Source: Patiria miniata
Lineage: Eukaryota; Echinodermata; Asteroidea; Valvatida; Asterinidae
Reading direction: 5' to 3'
DNA: 64,000 bases
Assembly (NCBI RefSeq): GCF_015706575.1
Contig: NW_024037052.1
Span: 1 to 64,000, forward strand
Shown: positions 1 through 14,619 of the stretch, in pieces
How the letters are laid out: the number at the start of each line of letters is the position of its first letter
Position numbering within the stretch: position 1 is the stretch's first letter
Notes under the pieces: generated by a model
Database searches by the model: none
What the model saw: the letters and a program-made list of their open reading frames with translations, nothing else
Told to the model about the DNA's origin: nothing
Made by a program: the position numbers and the translations under genes

Positions 1-3000
1 TTCACAACGGTCGTCCTGGGCTAAGACCTGCAAAGAGGACATATCTCCATCCCAAGCTGGAGATATGATCCCAATTTCAGACCAAGACCCAGGCAGGGGT
101 AGCTTCCACCGCCGGTGACACAAGTTCACCTCCCCCTACCCCCCCCCTTCCCTCCCCGATAGACGTCACACGGAAAAAGGTTACAGTTACTTAACAAAAA
201 CTTCGATGAACCGGCGTCTTCTCTCTTCGCAGCATTCAAAAGCTCCCTGTGGCAGAAAAAAGAGCAAGTATACATTGTAAATTCAATATCCAAATTTTTC
301 TGACATCACGTCCTGTCATCAAACCTCCAATACATTTCCATTTTATCAACAAGTACTGTATGTCCAACTTGCCATCTCAAACTCCAAGATATACCCCAAG
401 GTCTACCTCCACGTTAAAATCCAGCAAGCCCATTCAAATGCAAGGAAGCGCATCAACAGAGAGGACTTTTGCAAGGAGAAAACATTACTCATTTACCTGT
501 GGAGATGAATGCTGCACTTGGACGACCTTACTTCTGTGCCCTTCATCTTCAATCTGCACACACAGAAAAGAGAAACTGGAAAACAAAAGTGTTAGTGAAA
601 TGTCAAAACTCTGCATCTTTGACATTCAACGAAGACGAACGACTGAAACAGGGTGAACACAGTGGGCCCGACAAATAGGGAGACGAAACAGACAGACATG
701 AACAAACGCAACAAAACGCGTCAACCACCACACGCCCACTCACACTTTCACAACGGTCGTCCTGGGGCTAAGACCTGCAAGAGGACATATCTCCATCCCA
801 AGCTGGAGATATGATCCAATTTCAGACAAGACCCAGGCATGGGTAGCTTCCACCGCCGGTGACACAAGTTTCACCTCCCCTTCTTACCCCCCCCCTTCCC
901 TCCCCGATAGACGTCCACATAGACGGAAAAAAGGTTACAGTTACTTAACAAAAACTTCGATGAAACCGGCGTCTTCTCTCTTCGCAGCATTCAAAAGCTC
1001 CCTGTGGCAGAAAAAAAGAGCAAGTATACATTGTAAATTCAATATCCCAATTTTCTGACATCACGTCCTGTCATCAAACCTCCAATACATTTCCATTTTA
1101 TCAACAAGTACTGTATGTCCACTTGCCATCTCAAACTCCAAATATACCCCAAGGTCTACCTCCACGTTAAAATCCAGCACCCATTCAAATGCAAGGAAGC
1201 GCATCAAACAGAGCGTTTTTGCAGGAGAAACATTACTCATTTACCTGTGTGTAGATGAATGCTGCACTTGGACGACCTTACTTCTGTGCCCTCATCTTCA
1301 ATCTGCACACACAGAAAAGAAAACTGGGAAGAAACAAAAAGTGTTTAGTGAAATGTCAAAACTCTGCATCTTTGAACATTCAACGAAGACGAACGGAACT
1401 GAAACAAGGGGTGAACACAGTGGGCCCGGACAAATAGGGAGACGAAACAGACAGACATGAACAGAACGCAACAAAACAGCCGCAAGCACCCACCACACAC
1501 ACTTTCACAACGGTCGTCCTGGGGCTAAGACCTGCAAAGGACATATCTCCATCCCAAGCTGGAGATATGATCCCAATTTCAGACCAAAGACCAGGCAGGG
1601 GTAGCTTCCACCGCCGGTGACACAAGTTTCACCTCCCCCTTACCCCCCCCCCCCTTCCCTCCCCGATAGACGTCAAACGGAAAAAAGGTTACAGTTACTT
1701 ACACAAAACTTCGATGAAAACCGGCGTCTTCTCTCTTCGCAGCATTCAAAAGCTCCCTGTGGCAGAAAAAAAAGCAAGTATACATTGTAAATTCAATATC
1801 CAAATTTTCTGACATCACGTCCTGTCATCAAACCTCCAATACATTTCCATTTTATCAACAAGTACTGTATGTCCAACTTGCCATCTCAAACTCCAAAGAT
1901 ATACCCCAAGGTCTACCTCCACGTTAAAATCCAGCAAGCCCATTCAAATGCAAGGAAGCGCATCAAAACAGAGACGTTTTGCAAGGAGAAACATTACTCA
2001 TTTACCTGTGGGAGATGAATGCTGCACTTGGACGACCTTACTTCTGTGCCCTTCATCTTCAATCTGCACACACAGAAAAGAGAAAACTGGGAAGAAACAA
2101 AAAGTGTTAGTGAAATGTCAAAAACTCTGCATCTTTGAACATTCAACGAAGACGAACGGAACTGAAACAAGGGTGAACACAGTGGGCCCGGACAAATAGG
2201 GAGACGAAACAGACACATGAACAGAACGCAACAAACGCAACAACAACCCACCACACACACTTTCACAACGGTCGTCCTGGGGCTAAGACCTGCAAAGGAG
2301 CATATCTCCATCCCAAGCTGGAGATATGATCCCAATTTCAGACCAAAGACCCAGGCAGGGGTAGCTTCCACCCCGGTGACACAAGTTTCACCTCCCCTTA
2401 CCCCCCCCCCCCCCTTCCCTCCCCGATAGACGTCACACGGAAAAAAGGTTACAGTTACTTAACAAAAACTTCGATGAAAACCGCGTCTTCTCTCTTCGCA
2501 GCATTCAAAAGCTCCCTGTGGCAGAAAAAAAGAGCAAGTATACATTGTAAATTCAATATCCAAATTTTCTGACATCACGTCCTGTCATCAAACCTCCAAT
2601 ACATTTCCATTTTATCAACAAGTACTGTATGTCCAACTTGCCATCTCAAACTCCAAAGATATACCCCAAGGTCTACCTCCACGTTAAAATCCAGCAAGCC
2701 CATTCAAATGCAAGGAAGCGCATCAAAACAGAGACGTTTTGCAAGGAGAAACATTACTCATTTACCTGTGGGAGATGAATGCTGCACTTGGACGACCTTA
2801 CTTCTGTGCCCTTCATCTTCAATCTGCACACACAGAAAAGAGAAAACTGGGAATAAACAAAAAGTGTTAGTGAAATGTCAAAACTCTGCATCTTTGAACA
2901 TCAACGAAGACGAACGGACTGAACAAGGGGTGAACACAGTGGGCCCGGACAAATAGGGAGACGAAACAGACATACATGAACAGAACGCAACAAAACAGCC

Positions 3001-6000
3001 GCAACCCACCACACACCACTTTTTCACAACGGTCGTCCTGGGGCTAAGACCTCAAAGAGGACATATCTCCATCCCAAGCTGGAGATATGATCCCAATTTC
3101 AGACCAAAGACCCAGGCAGGGGTAGCTTCCACCGCCGGTGACACAAGTTTCACCTCCCCCTTACCCCCCCCCCTTCCCTCCCCGATAGACGTCACACGGA
3201 AAAAAGGTTACAGTTACTTAACAAAAACTTCGATGAAAACCGGCGTCTCTCTCTTCGCAGCATTCAAAAGCTCCCTGTGGCAGAAAAAAAGAGCAAGTAT
3301 ACATTGTAAATTCAATATCCCAATTTTCTGACATCACGTCCTGTCATCAACCTCCAATACATTTCCATTTTATCAACAAGTACTGTATGTCCAACTTGCC
3401 ATCTCAAACTCCAAAGATATACCCCAAGGTCTACCTCCACGTTAAAATCCAGCAAGCCCATTCAAATGCAAGGAGCGCATCAAAACAGAGACGTTTTGCA
3501 AGGAGAAACATTACTCATTTACCTGTGGGAGATGAATGCTGCACTTGGACGACCTTACTTCTGTGCCCTTCATCTTCAATCTGCACACACAGAAAAGGAA
3601 AACTGGGAAGAAACAAAAGTGTAGTGAAATGTCAAAACTCTGCATCTTTGAACATTCAACGAAGACGAACGGAACTGAAACAAGGGTGAACACAGTGGGC
3701 CCGGACAAATAGGGAGACGAAACAGACAGACATGAACAGAACGCAACAAAACAGCCGGCAACCCACCACACACACTTTCACAACGGTCGTCCTGGGGCTA
3801 AGACCTGCAAAGAGGACATATCTCCTCCCAAGCTGGAGATATGATCCCATTTCAGACCAAAGACCCAGGCAGGGTAGCTTCCACCGCCGGTGACACAAGT
3901 TTCACCTCCCCCTTACCCCCCCCCTTCCCTCCCCGATAGACGTCACACGGAAAAAAGGTTACAGTTACTTAACAAAAACTTCGATGAAAACCGGCGTCTT
4001 CTCTCTTCGCAGCATTCAAAAGCTCCCTGTGGCAGAAAAAAAGAGCAAGTATACATTGTAAATTCAATATCCAAATTTTCTGACATCACGTCCTGTCATC
4101 AAACCTCCAATACATTTCCATTTTATCAACAAGTACTGTATGTCCAACTTGCCATCTCAAACTCCAAAGATATACCCCAAGGTCTACCTCCACGTTAAAA
4201 TCCAGCAAGCCCATTCAAATGCAAGGAAGCGCATCAAACAGAGACGTTTTGCAAGGAGAAACATTACTCATTTACCTGTGGGAGATGAATGCTGCACTTG
4301 GACGACCTTACTTCTGTGCCCTTCATCTTCAATCTGCACACACAGAAAAGAGAAAACTGGGAAGAAACAAAAAGTGTTAGTGAAATGTCAAAACTCTGCA
4401 TCTTTGAACATTCAACGAAGACGAACGGAACTGAAACAAGGGTGAACACAGTGGGCCCGGACAAATAGGGAGACGAAACAGACAGACATGAACAGAACGC
4501 AACAAAACAGCCGGCAACCCACCACACACACTTTCACAACGGTCGTCCTGGGGCTAAGACCTGCAAAGAGGACATATCTCCATCCCAAGCTGGAGATATG
4601 ATCCCAATTTCAGACCAAAGACCCAGGCAGGGGTAGCTTCCACCGCCGGTGACACAAGTTTCACCTCCCCCTTACCCCCCCCCCTTCCCTCCCCGATAGA
4701 CGTCACACGGAAAAAGGTTACAGTTACTTAACAAAACTTCGATGAAAACCGGCGTCTTCTCTCTTCGCAGCATTCAAAAGCTCCCTGTGGCAGAAAAAAA
4801 GAGCAAGTATACATTGTAAATTCAATATCCAAATTTTCTGACATCACGTCCTGTCATCAAACCTCCAATACATTTCCATTTTATCAACAAGTACTGTATG
4901 TCCAACTTGCCATCTCAAACTCCAAAGATATACCCAAGGTCTACCTCCACGTTAAAATCCAGCAAGCCCATTCAAATGCAAGGAAGCGCATCAAAACAGA
5001 GACGTTTTGCAAGGAGAAACATTACTCATTTACCTGTGGGAGATGAATGCTGCACTTGGACGACCTTACTTCTGTGCCCTTCATCTTCAATCTGCACACA
5101 CAGAAAAGAGAAAACTGGGAAGAAACAAAAAGTGTTAGTGAAATGTCAAAACTCTGCATCTTTGAACATTCAACGAAGACGAACGGAACTGAAACAAGGG
5201 TGAACACAGTGGGCCCGGACAAATAGGGAGACGAAACAGACAGACATGAACAGAACGCAACAAAACAGCCGGCAACCCACCACACACACTTTCACAACGG
5301 TCGTCCTGGGGCTAAGACCTGCAAAGAGGACATATCTCCATCCCAAGCTGGAGATATGATCCCAATTTCAGACCAAAGACCCAGGCAGGGGTAGCTTCCA
5401 CCGCCGGTGACACAAGTTTCACCTCCCCCTTACCCCCCCCCCTTCCCTCCCCGATAGACGTCACACGGAAAAAAGGTTACAGTTACTTAACAAAAACTTC
5501 GATGAAAACCGGCGTCTTCTCTCTTCGCAGCATTCAAAAGCTCCCTGTGGCAGAAAAAAAGAGCAAGTATACATTGTAAATTCAATATCCAATTTTCTGA
5601 CATCACGTCCTGTCATCAAACCTCCAATACATTTCCATTTTATCAACAAGTACTGTATGTCCAACTTGCCATCTCAAACTCCAAAGATATACCCCAAGGT
5701 CTACCTCCACGTTAAAATCCAGCAAGCCCATTCAAATGCAAGGAAGCGCATCAAAACAGAGACGTTTTGCAAGGAGAAACATTACTCATTTACCTGTGGG
5801 AGATGAATGCTGCACTTGGACGACCTTACTTCTGTGCCCTTCATCTTCAATCTGCACACACAGAAAAGAGAAAACTGGGAAGAAACAAAAAGTGTTAGTG
5901 AAATGTCAAAACTCTGCATCTTTGAACATTCAACGAAGACGAACGGAACTGAAACAAGGGGTGAACACAGTGGGCCCGGACAAATAGGGAGACGAAACAG

Positions 6001-9000
6001 ACAGACATGAACAGAACGCAACAAAACAGCCGGCAACCCACCACACACACTTTCACAACGGTCGTCCTGGGGCTAAGACCTGCAAAGAGGACATATCTCC
6101 ATCCCAAGCTGGAGATATGATCCCAATTTCAGACCAAAGACCCAGGCAGGGGTAGCTTCCACCGCCGGTGACACAAGTTTCACCTCCCCCTTACCCCCCC
6201 CTTCCCTCCCCGATAGACGTCACACGGAAAAAAGGTTACAGTTACTTAACAAAAACTTCGATGAAAACCGGCGTCTTCTCTCTTCGCAGCATTCAAAAGC
6301 TCCCTGTGGCAGAAAAAAAGAGCAAGTATACATTGTAAATTCAATATCCAAATTTTCTGACATCACGTCCTGTCATCAAACCTCCAATACATTTCCATTT
6401 TATCAACAAGTACTGTATGTCCAACTTGCCATCTCAAACTCCAAAGATATACCCCAAGGTCTACCTCCACGTTAAAATCCAGCAAGCCCATTCAAATGCA
6501 AGGAAGCGCATCAAAACAGAGACGTTTTGCAAGGAGAAACATTACTCATTTACCTGTGGGAGATGAATGCTGCACTTGGACGACCTTACTTCTGTGCCCT
6601 TCATCTTCAATCTGCACACACAGAAAAGAGAAAACTGGGAAGAAACAAAAAGTGTTAGTGAAATGTCAAAACTCTGCATCTTTGAACATTCAACGAAGAC
6701 GAACGGAACTGAAACAAGGGGTGAACACAGTGGGCCCGGACAAATAGGGAGACGAAACAGACAGACATGAACAGAACGCAACAAAACAGCCGGCAACCCA
6801 CCACACACACTTTCACAACGGTCGTCCTGGGGCTAAGACCTGCAAAGAGGACATATCTCCATCCCAAGCTGGAGATATGATCCCAATTTCAGACCAAAGA
6901 CCCAGGCAGGGGTAGCTTCCACCGCCGGTGACACAAGTTTCACCTCCCCCTTACCCCCCCCCTTCCCTCCCCGATAGACGTCACACGGAAAAAAGGTTAC
7001 AGTTACTTAACAAAAACTTCGATGAAAACCGGCGTCTTCTCTCTTCGCAGCATTCAAAAGCTCCCTGTGGCAGAAAAAAAGAGCAAGTATACATTGTAAA
7101 TTCAATATCCAAATTTTCTGACATCACGTCCTGTCATCAAACCTCCAATACATTTCCATTTTATCAACAAGTACTGTATGTCCAACTTGCCATCTCAAAC
7201 TCCAAAGATATACCCCAAGGTCTACCTCCACGTTAAAATCCAGCAAGCCCATTCAAATGCAAGGAAGCGCATCAAAACAGAGACGTTTTGCAAGGAGAAA
7301 CATTACTCATTTACCTGTGGGAGATGAATGCTGCACTTGGACGACCTTACTTCTGTGCCCTTCATCTTCAATCTGCACACACAGAAAAGAGAAAACTGGG
7401 AAGAAACAAAAAGTGTTAGTGAAATGTCAAAACTCTGCATCTTTGAACATTCAACGAAGACGAACGGAACTGAAACAAGGGGTGAACACAGTGGGCCCGG
7501 ACAAATAGGGAGACGAAACAGACAGACATGAACAGAACGCAACAAAACAGCCGGCAACCCACCACACACACTTTCACAACGGTCGTCCTGGGGCTAAGAC
7601 CTGCAAAGAGGACATATCTCCATCCCAAGCTGGAGATATGATCCCAATTTCAGACCAAAGACCCAGGCAGGGGTAGCTTCCACCGCCGGTGACACAAGTT
7701 TCACCTCCCCCTTACCCCCCCCCTTCCCTCCCCGATAGACGTCACACGGAAAAAAGGTTACAGTTACTTAACAAAAACTTCGATGAAAACCGGCGTCTTC
7801 TCTCTTCGCAGCATTCAAAAGCTCCCTGTGGCAGAAAAAAAGAGCAAGTATACATTGTAAATTCAATATCCAAATTTTCTGACATCACGTCCTGTCATCA
7901 AACCTCCAATACATTTCCATTTTATCAACAAGTACTGTATGTCCAACTTGCCATCTCAAACTCCAAAGATATACCCCAAGGTCTACCTCCACGTTAAAAT
8001 CCAGCAAGCCCATTCAAATGCAAGGAAGCGCATCAAAACAGAGACGTTTTGCAAGGAGAAACATTACTCATTTACCTGTGGGAGATGAATGCTGCACTTG
8101 GACGACCTTACTTCTGTGCCCTTCATCTTCAATCTGCACACACAGAAAAGAGAAAACTGGGAAGAAACAAAAAGTGTTAGTGAAATGTCAAAACTCTGCA
8201 TCTTTGAACATTCAACGAAGACGAACGGAACTGAAACAAGGGGTGAACACAGTGGGCCCGGACAAATAGGGAGACGAAACAGACAGACATGAACAGAACG
8301 CAACAAAACAGCCGGCAACCCACCACACACACTTTCACAACGGTCGTCCTGGGGCTAAGACCTGCAAAGAGGACATATCTCCATCCCAAGCTGGAGATAT
8401 GATCCCAATTTCAGACCAAAGACCCAGGCAGGGGTAGCTTCCACCGCCGGTGACACAAGTTTCACCTCCCCCTTACCCCCCCCCTTCCCTCCCCGATAGA
8501 CGTCACACGGAAAAAAGGTTACAGTTACTTAACAAAAACTTCGATGAAAACCGGCGTCTTCTCTCTTCGCAGCATTCAAAAGCTCCCTGTGGCAGAAAAA
8601 AAGAGCAAGTATACATTGTAAATTCAATATCCAAATTTTCTGACATCACGTCCTGTCATCAAACCTCCAATACATTTCCATTTTATCAACAAGTACTGTA
8701 TGTCCAACTTGCCATCTCAAACTCCAAAGATATACCCCAAGGTCTACCTCCACGTTAAAATCCAGCAAGCCCATTCAAATGCAAGGAAGCGCATCAAAAC
8801 AGAGACGTTTTGCAAGGAGAAACATTACTCATTTACCTGTGGGAGATGAATGCTGCACTTGGACGACCTTACTTCTGTGCCCTTCATCTTCAATCTGCAC
8901 ACACAGAAAAGAGAAAACTGGGAAGAAACAAAAAGTGTTAGTGAAATGTCAAAACTCTGCATCTTTGAACATTCAACGAAGACGAACGGAACTGAAACAA

Positions 9001-12000
9001 GGGGTGAACACAGTGGGCCCGGACAAATAGGGAGACGAAACAGACAGACATGAACAGAACGCAACAAAACAGCCGGCAACCCACCACACACACTTTCACA
9101 ACGGTCGTCCTGGGGCTAAGACCTGCAAAGAGGACATATCTCCATCCCAAGCTGGAGATATGATCCCAATTTCAGACCAAAGACCCAGGCAGGGGTAGCT
9201 TCCACCGCCGGTGACACAAGTTTCACCTCCCCCTTACCCCCCCCCTTCCCTCCCCGATAGACGTCACACGGAAAAAAGGTTACAGTTACTTAACAAAAAC
9301 TTCGATGAAAACCGGCGTCTTCTCTCTTCGCAGCATTCAAAAGCTCCCTGTGGCAGAAAAAAAGAGCAAGTATACATTGTAAATTCAATATCCAAATTTT
9401 CTGACATCACGTCCTGTCATCAAACCTCCAATACATTTCCATTTTATCAACAAGTACTGTATGTCCAACTTGCCATCTCAAACTCCAAAGATATACCCCA
9501 AGGTCTACCTCCACGTTAAAATCCAGCAAGCCCATTCAAATGCAAGGAAGCGCATCAAAACAGAGACGTTTTGCAAGGAGAAACATTACTCATTTACCTG
9601 TGGGAGATGAATGCTGCACTTGGACGACCTTACTTCTGTGCCCTTCATCTTCAATCTGCACACACAGAAAAGAGAAAACTGGGAAGAAACAAAAAGTGTT
9701 AGTGAAATGTCAAAACTCTGCATCTTTGAACATTCAACGAAGACGAACGGAACTGAAACAAGGGGTGAACACAGTGGGCCCGGACAAATAGGGAGACGAA
9801 ACAGACAGACATGAACAGAACGCAACAAAACAGCCGGCAACCCACCACACACACTTTCACAACGGTCGTCCTGGGGCTAAGACCTGCAAAGAGGACATAT
9901 CTCCATCCCAAGCTGGAGATATGATCCCAATTTCAGACCAAAGACCCAGGCAGGGGTAGCTTCCACCGCCGGTGACACAAGTTTCACCTCCCCCTTACCC
10001 CCCCCCCCTTCCCTCCCCGATAGACGTCACACGGAAAAAAGGTTACAGTTACTTAACAAAAACTTCGATGAAAACCGGCGTCTTCTCTCTTCGCAGCATT
10101 CAAAAGCTCCCTGTGGCAGAAAAAAAGAGCAAGTATACATTGTAAATTCAATATCCAAATTTTCTGACATCACGTCCTGTCATCAAACCTCCAATACATT
10201 TCCATTTTATCAACAAGTACTGTATGTCCAACTTGCCATCTCAAACTCCAAAGATATACCCCAAGGTCTACCTCCACGTTAAAATCCAGCAAGCCCATTC
10301 AAATGCAAGGAAGCGCATCAAAACAGAGACGTTTTGCAAGGAGAAACATTACTCATTTACCTGTGGGAGATGAATGCTGCACTTGGACGACCTTACTTCT
10401 GTGCCCTTCATCTTCAATCTGCACACACAGAAAAGAGAAAACTGGGAAGAAACAAAAAGTGTTAGTGAAATGTCAAAACTCTGCATCTTTGAACATTCAA
10501 CGAAGACGAACGGAACTGAAACAAGGGGTGAACACAGTGGGCCCGGACAAATAGGGAGACGAAACAGACAGACATGAACAGAACGCAACAAAACAGCCGG
10601 CAACCCACCACACACACTTTCACAACGGTCGTCCTGGGGCTAAGACCTGCAAAGAGGACATATCTCCATCCCAAGCTGGAGATATGATCCCAATTTCAGA
10701 CCAAAGACCCAGGCAGGGGTAGCTTCCACCGCCGGTGACACAAGTTTCACCTCCCCCTTACCCCCCCCCCTTCCCTCCCCGATAGACGTCACACGGAAAA
10801 AAGGTTACAGTTACTTAACAAAAACTTCGATGAAAACCGGCGTCTTCTCTCTTCGCAGCATTCAAAAGCTCCCTGTGGCAGAAAAAAAGAGCAAGTATAC
10901 ATTGTAAATTCAATATCCAAATTTTCTGACATCACGTCCTGTCATCAAACCTCCAATACATTTCCATTTTATCAACAAGTACTGTATGTCCAACTTGCCA
11001 TCTCAAACTCCAAAGATATACCCCAAGGTCTACCTCCACGTTAAAATCCAGCAAGCCCATTCAAATGCAAGGAAGCGCATCAAAACAGAGACGTTTTGCA
11101 AGGAGAAACATTACTCATTTACCTGTGGGAGATGAATGCTGCACTTGGACGACCTTACTTCTGTGCCCTTCATCTTCAATCTGCACACACAGAAAAGAGA
11201 AAACTGGGAAGAAACAAAAAGTGTTAGTGAAATGTCAAAACTCTGCATCTTTGAACATTCAACGAAGACGAACGGAACTGAAACAAGGGGTGAACACAGT
11301 GGGCCCGGACAAATAGGGAGACGAAACAGACAGACATGAACAGAACGCAACAAAACAGCCGGCAACCCACCACACACACTTTCACAACGGTCGTCCTGGG
11401 GCTAAGACCTGCAAAGAGGACATATCTCCATCCCAAGCTGGAGATATGATCCCAATTTCAGACCAAAGACCCAGGCAGGGGTAGCTTCCACCGCCGGTGA
11501 CACAAGTTTCACCTCCCCCTTACCCCCCCCCCTTCCCTCCCCGATAGACGTCACACGGAAAAAAGGTTACAGTTACTTAACAAAAACTTCGATGAAAACC
11601 GGCGTCTTCTCTCTTCGCAGCATTCAAAAGCTCCCTGTGGCAGAAAAAAAGAGCAAGTATACATTGTAAATTCAATATCCAAATTTTCTGACATCACGTC
11701 CTGTCATCAAACCTCCAATACATTTCCATTTTATCAACAAGTACTGTATGTCCAACTTGCCATCTCAAACTCCAAAGATATACCCCAAGGTCTACCTCCA
11801 CGTTAAAATCCAGCAAGCCCATTCAAATGCAAGGAAGCGCATCAAAACAGAGACGTTTTGCAAGGAGAAACATTACTCATTTACCTGTGGGAGATGAATG
11901 CTGCACTTGGACGACCTTACTTCTGTGCCCTTCATCTTCAATCTGCACACACAGAAAAGAGAAAACTGGGAAGAAACAAAAAGTGTTAGTGAAATGTCAA

Positions 12001-12337
12001 AACTCTGCATCTTTGAACATTCAACGAAGACGAACGGAACTGAAACAAGGGGTGAACACAGTGGGCCCGGACAAATAGGGAGACGAAACAGACAGACATG
12101 AACAGAACGCAACAAAACAGCCGGCAACCCACCACACACACTTTCACAACGGTCGTCCTGGGGCTAAGACCTGCAAAGAGGACATATCTCCATCCCAAGC
12201 TGGAGATATGATCCCAATTTCAGACCAAAGACCCAGGCAGGGGTAGCTTCCACCGCCGGTGACACAAGTTTCACCTCCCCCTTACCCCCCCCCTTCCCTC
12301 CCCGATAGACGTCACACGGAAAAAAGGTTACAGTTAC

Positions 12338-12395
12338 TTAACAAAAACTTCGATGAAAACCGGCGTCTTCTCTCTTCGCAGCATTCAAAAGCTCC
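12338..12395 (-). other. Exon-like segment B in the satellite unit (minus strand)
   Basis: Downstream of segment A on the minus strand, the tract CTCTTTTTTTCTGCCACAG is a strong acceptor-like signal followed by open sequence. The phase leaving segment A in its fully open frame fits the open frame here, and a possible weak donor (TTAA before GTAACT) lies 58 nt in. Read without that donor the frame stops shortly after. No family match is apparent. Confidence 0.2.
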
Positions 12396-12645
12396 CTGTG
12401 GCAGAAAAAAAGAGCAAGTATACATTGTAAATTCAATATCCAAATTTTCTGACATCACGTCCTGTCATCAAACCTCCAATACATTTCCATTTTATCAACA
12501 AGTACTGTATGTCCAACTTGCCATCTCAAACTCCAAAGATATACCCCAAGGGGTACCTCCACGTTAAAATCCAGCAAGCCCATTCAAATGCAAGGAAGCG
12601 CATCAAAACAGAGACGTTTTGCAAGGAGAAACATTACTCATTTAC

Positions 12646-12703
12646 CTGTGGGAGATGAATGCTGCACTTGGACGACCTTACTTCTGTGCCCTTCATCTTC
12701 AAT
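12646..12703 (-). other. Exon-like segment A in the satellite unit (minus strand)
   Basis: On the minus strand a pyrimidine-rich tract ending TGTGTGTGCAG precedes 58 nt that end CCCACAG before GTAAATGAG, which reads like an acceptor, exon and donor. One frame is open throughout. The same layout recurs in almost every unit; coordinates are for the unit starting at 12143. Splice-like signals arise by chance in pyrimidine-rich satellites, and I recognise no protein, so this is only a candidate. Confidence 0.25.
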
Positions 12704-12943
12704 CTGCACACACAGAAAAGAGAAAACTGGGAAGAAACAAAAAGTGTTAGTGAAATGTCAAAACTCTGCATCTTTGAACATTCAACGAAGACGAACGGAA
12801 CTGAAACAAGGGGTGAACACAGTGGGCCCGGACAAATAGGGAGACGAAACAGACAGACATGAACAGAACGCAACAAAACAGCCGGCAACCCACCACACAC
12901 ACTTTCACAACGGTCGTCCTGGGGCTAAGACCTGCAAAGAGGA

Positions 12944-12971
12944 CATATCTCCATCCCAAGCTGGAGATATG
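12944..12971. repeat. Perfect 10-bp hairpin present in most satellite units
   Basis: CATATCTCCA and TGGAGATATG form a perfect 10-bp stem around an 8-nt loop. The coordinates are for the last unit; the same hairpin lies about 40 bp after each unit start. It is intact in nearly all units, including several of the noisy ones at the left edge. It might be a structured RNA or protein-binding site, or simply part of a homogenised sequence. Confidence 0.85.
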
Positions 12972-13583
12972 ATCCCAATTTCAGACCAAAGACCCAGGCA
13001 GGGGTAGCTTCCACCGCCGGTGACACAAGTTTCACCTCCCCCTTACCCCCCCCCCTTCCCTCCCCGATAGATGTCACACGGAAAAAAGGTTACAGTTACT
13101 TAACAAAAACTTCGATGAAAACCGGCGTCTTCTCTCTTCGCAGCATTCAAAAGCTCCCTGTGGCAGAAAAAAAGAGCAAGTATACATTGTAAATTCAATA
13201 TCCAAATTTTCTGACATCACGTCCTGTCATCAAACCTCCAATACATTTCCATTTTATCAACAAGTACTGTATGTCCAACTTGCCATCTCAAACTCCAAAG
13301 ATATACCCCAAGGTCTACCTCCACGTTAAAATCCAGCAAGCCCATTCAAATGCAAGGAAGCGCATCAAAACAGAGACGTTTTGCAAGGAGAAACATTACT
13401 CATTTACCTGTGGGAGATGAATGCTGCACTTGGACGACCTTACTTCTGTGCCCTTCATCTTCAATCTGCACACACAGAAAAATGAAAACAGGGAAGAAAC
13501 AAAAAGTGTTAGTGAAATGTCAAAACTCTGCATCTTTGAACATTCAACGAAGACGAACGGAACTGAAACAAGGGGTGAACACA

Positions 13584-14611
13584 ATTTTCAGGCCAATTTT
13601 GCACACTTTTTAGCTGACACAATTCTCCAAATATTTCATGAGGCAGTGGCAAGATCACCAGCCAAGTTTGAAGTCTAAATATTTTTTTAAAATTCCTCAA
13701 CATTTTGCACCTGCAAGTAAAGCCAATTCACTTTAATTGAAGCCTTAGACTATAGACTGGTACATGTCCAAGGTTTTCCAAAGATTGGCCTTTCAGAAGT
13801 CTGGTGGCATGACTATAGATAATTCTTTTGGCACAGTTGATTAATGCAGTTTTAAATGGGTGTCCCAAAGTTGTGAACTAGCATATTGCATGCCTTTCAA
13901 ACCTAGACCTGTTCGGAACATTTTTGAACAATTGGGTTTGCTAATACTTTTGGTCATGGAGGTAAAAGGCCACCTGTTCTTGAATGTTTGTGCCCAAAAC
14001 TAGCCCCACAAATAGGCGCACATTGTGCAGACCATTAAGCTTCCATAGACCTCATGCAGTGATAGCCTAATTACGCGCACTTCTCAAAATCATTACAAAT
14101 ACTGATGAGAACCGTCTCCAAGATGTTTGAGACACACATCAAATTAAAGCTTGTTTTATCATCTTTCATTTTCCTTGCAAATTTTTTTTTGGGGTGGGGG
14201 GGGGGGTGGGGTATCCAATGTATCCAATTTCGAGAAAATTCCATCCAAAGATGATCAGCCCTAAAAGCAGGCCTGAAGCCCATCGCCATTTTGAAAATGG
14301 ACGCCTACGCTCCATTGCAAAACAGTGCCATTTTAGGGCCTAATTTCATCCACATTCCACATTTATACGAGCTCACAGTTCTCTGCGTGGCTTTTATCGT
14401 TCTTTTTTACAAATCCTTAAGTTCACGGCCCTAAAAATGCTCTAATACCGGAGAATTTGAGGGCATGCAAATCGTGATTTGGCCGGCGTATGCAATTTTG
14501 GGCCTATTTACTGATCTGCACCAATGGTTCAATAAACTTCCTCACAATACGGAAGTCCAGTAATTTTGAGCCACTTTTTTATGGGGATGTCCCAAACATG
14601 AAGGCCTAAAC
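13584..14611. other. Single-copy non-coding stretch
   Basis: AT-rich unique sequence directly after the satellite. I see no convincing exon. A G-rich run at about 14191-14211, next to a T run, could form a quadruplex. Nothing else is recognised. Confidence 0.6.
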
Positions 14612-14619
14612 AGAATTTC

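Larger units (their letters stand above)
1..13583. repeat. Satellite array, about 761-bp unit, 17 full units plus one partial
   Basis: Head-to-tail units beginning TTCACAACGGTCGTCC start at 1, 747, 1504, 2262, 3023, 3777, 4533, 5291, 6052, 6812, 7573, 8334, 9095, 9856, 10619, 11381, 12143 and 12904. The last unit stops at about 13583, where the sequence turns abruptly single-copy. Units between about 5.3 and 12.9 kb are almost identical and differ mainly in the length of one poly-C run. Units in the first 4-5 kb carry many scattered one-base gains and losses. Units near the right edge carry a few private substitutions. Every unit gives the same set of short ORFs (60-100 codons) on both strands, none resembling a known protein, so I do not annotate them as genes. 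The array runs off the left edge of the window. Confidence 0.97.

Noticed and set aside
249-13613. Dozens of 60-135 residue ORFs repeated along the satellite
   Set aside because: They repeat with the unit, occur on both strands, and change frame with one-base indels in the noisy units.
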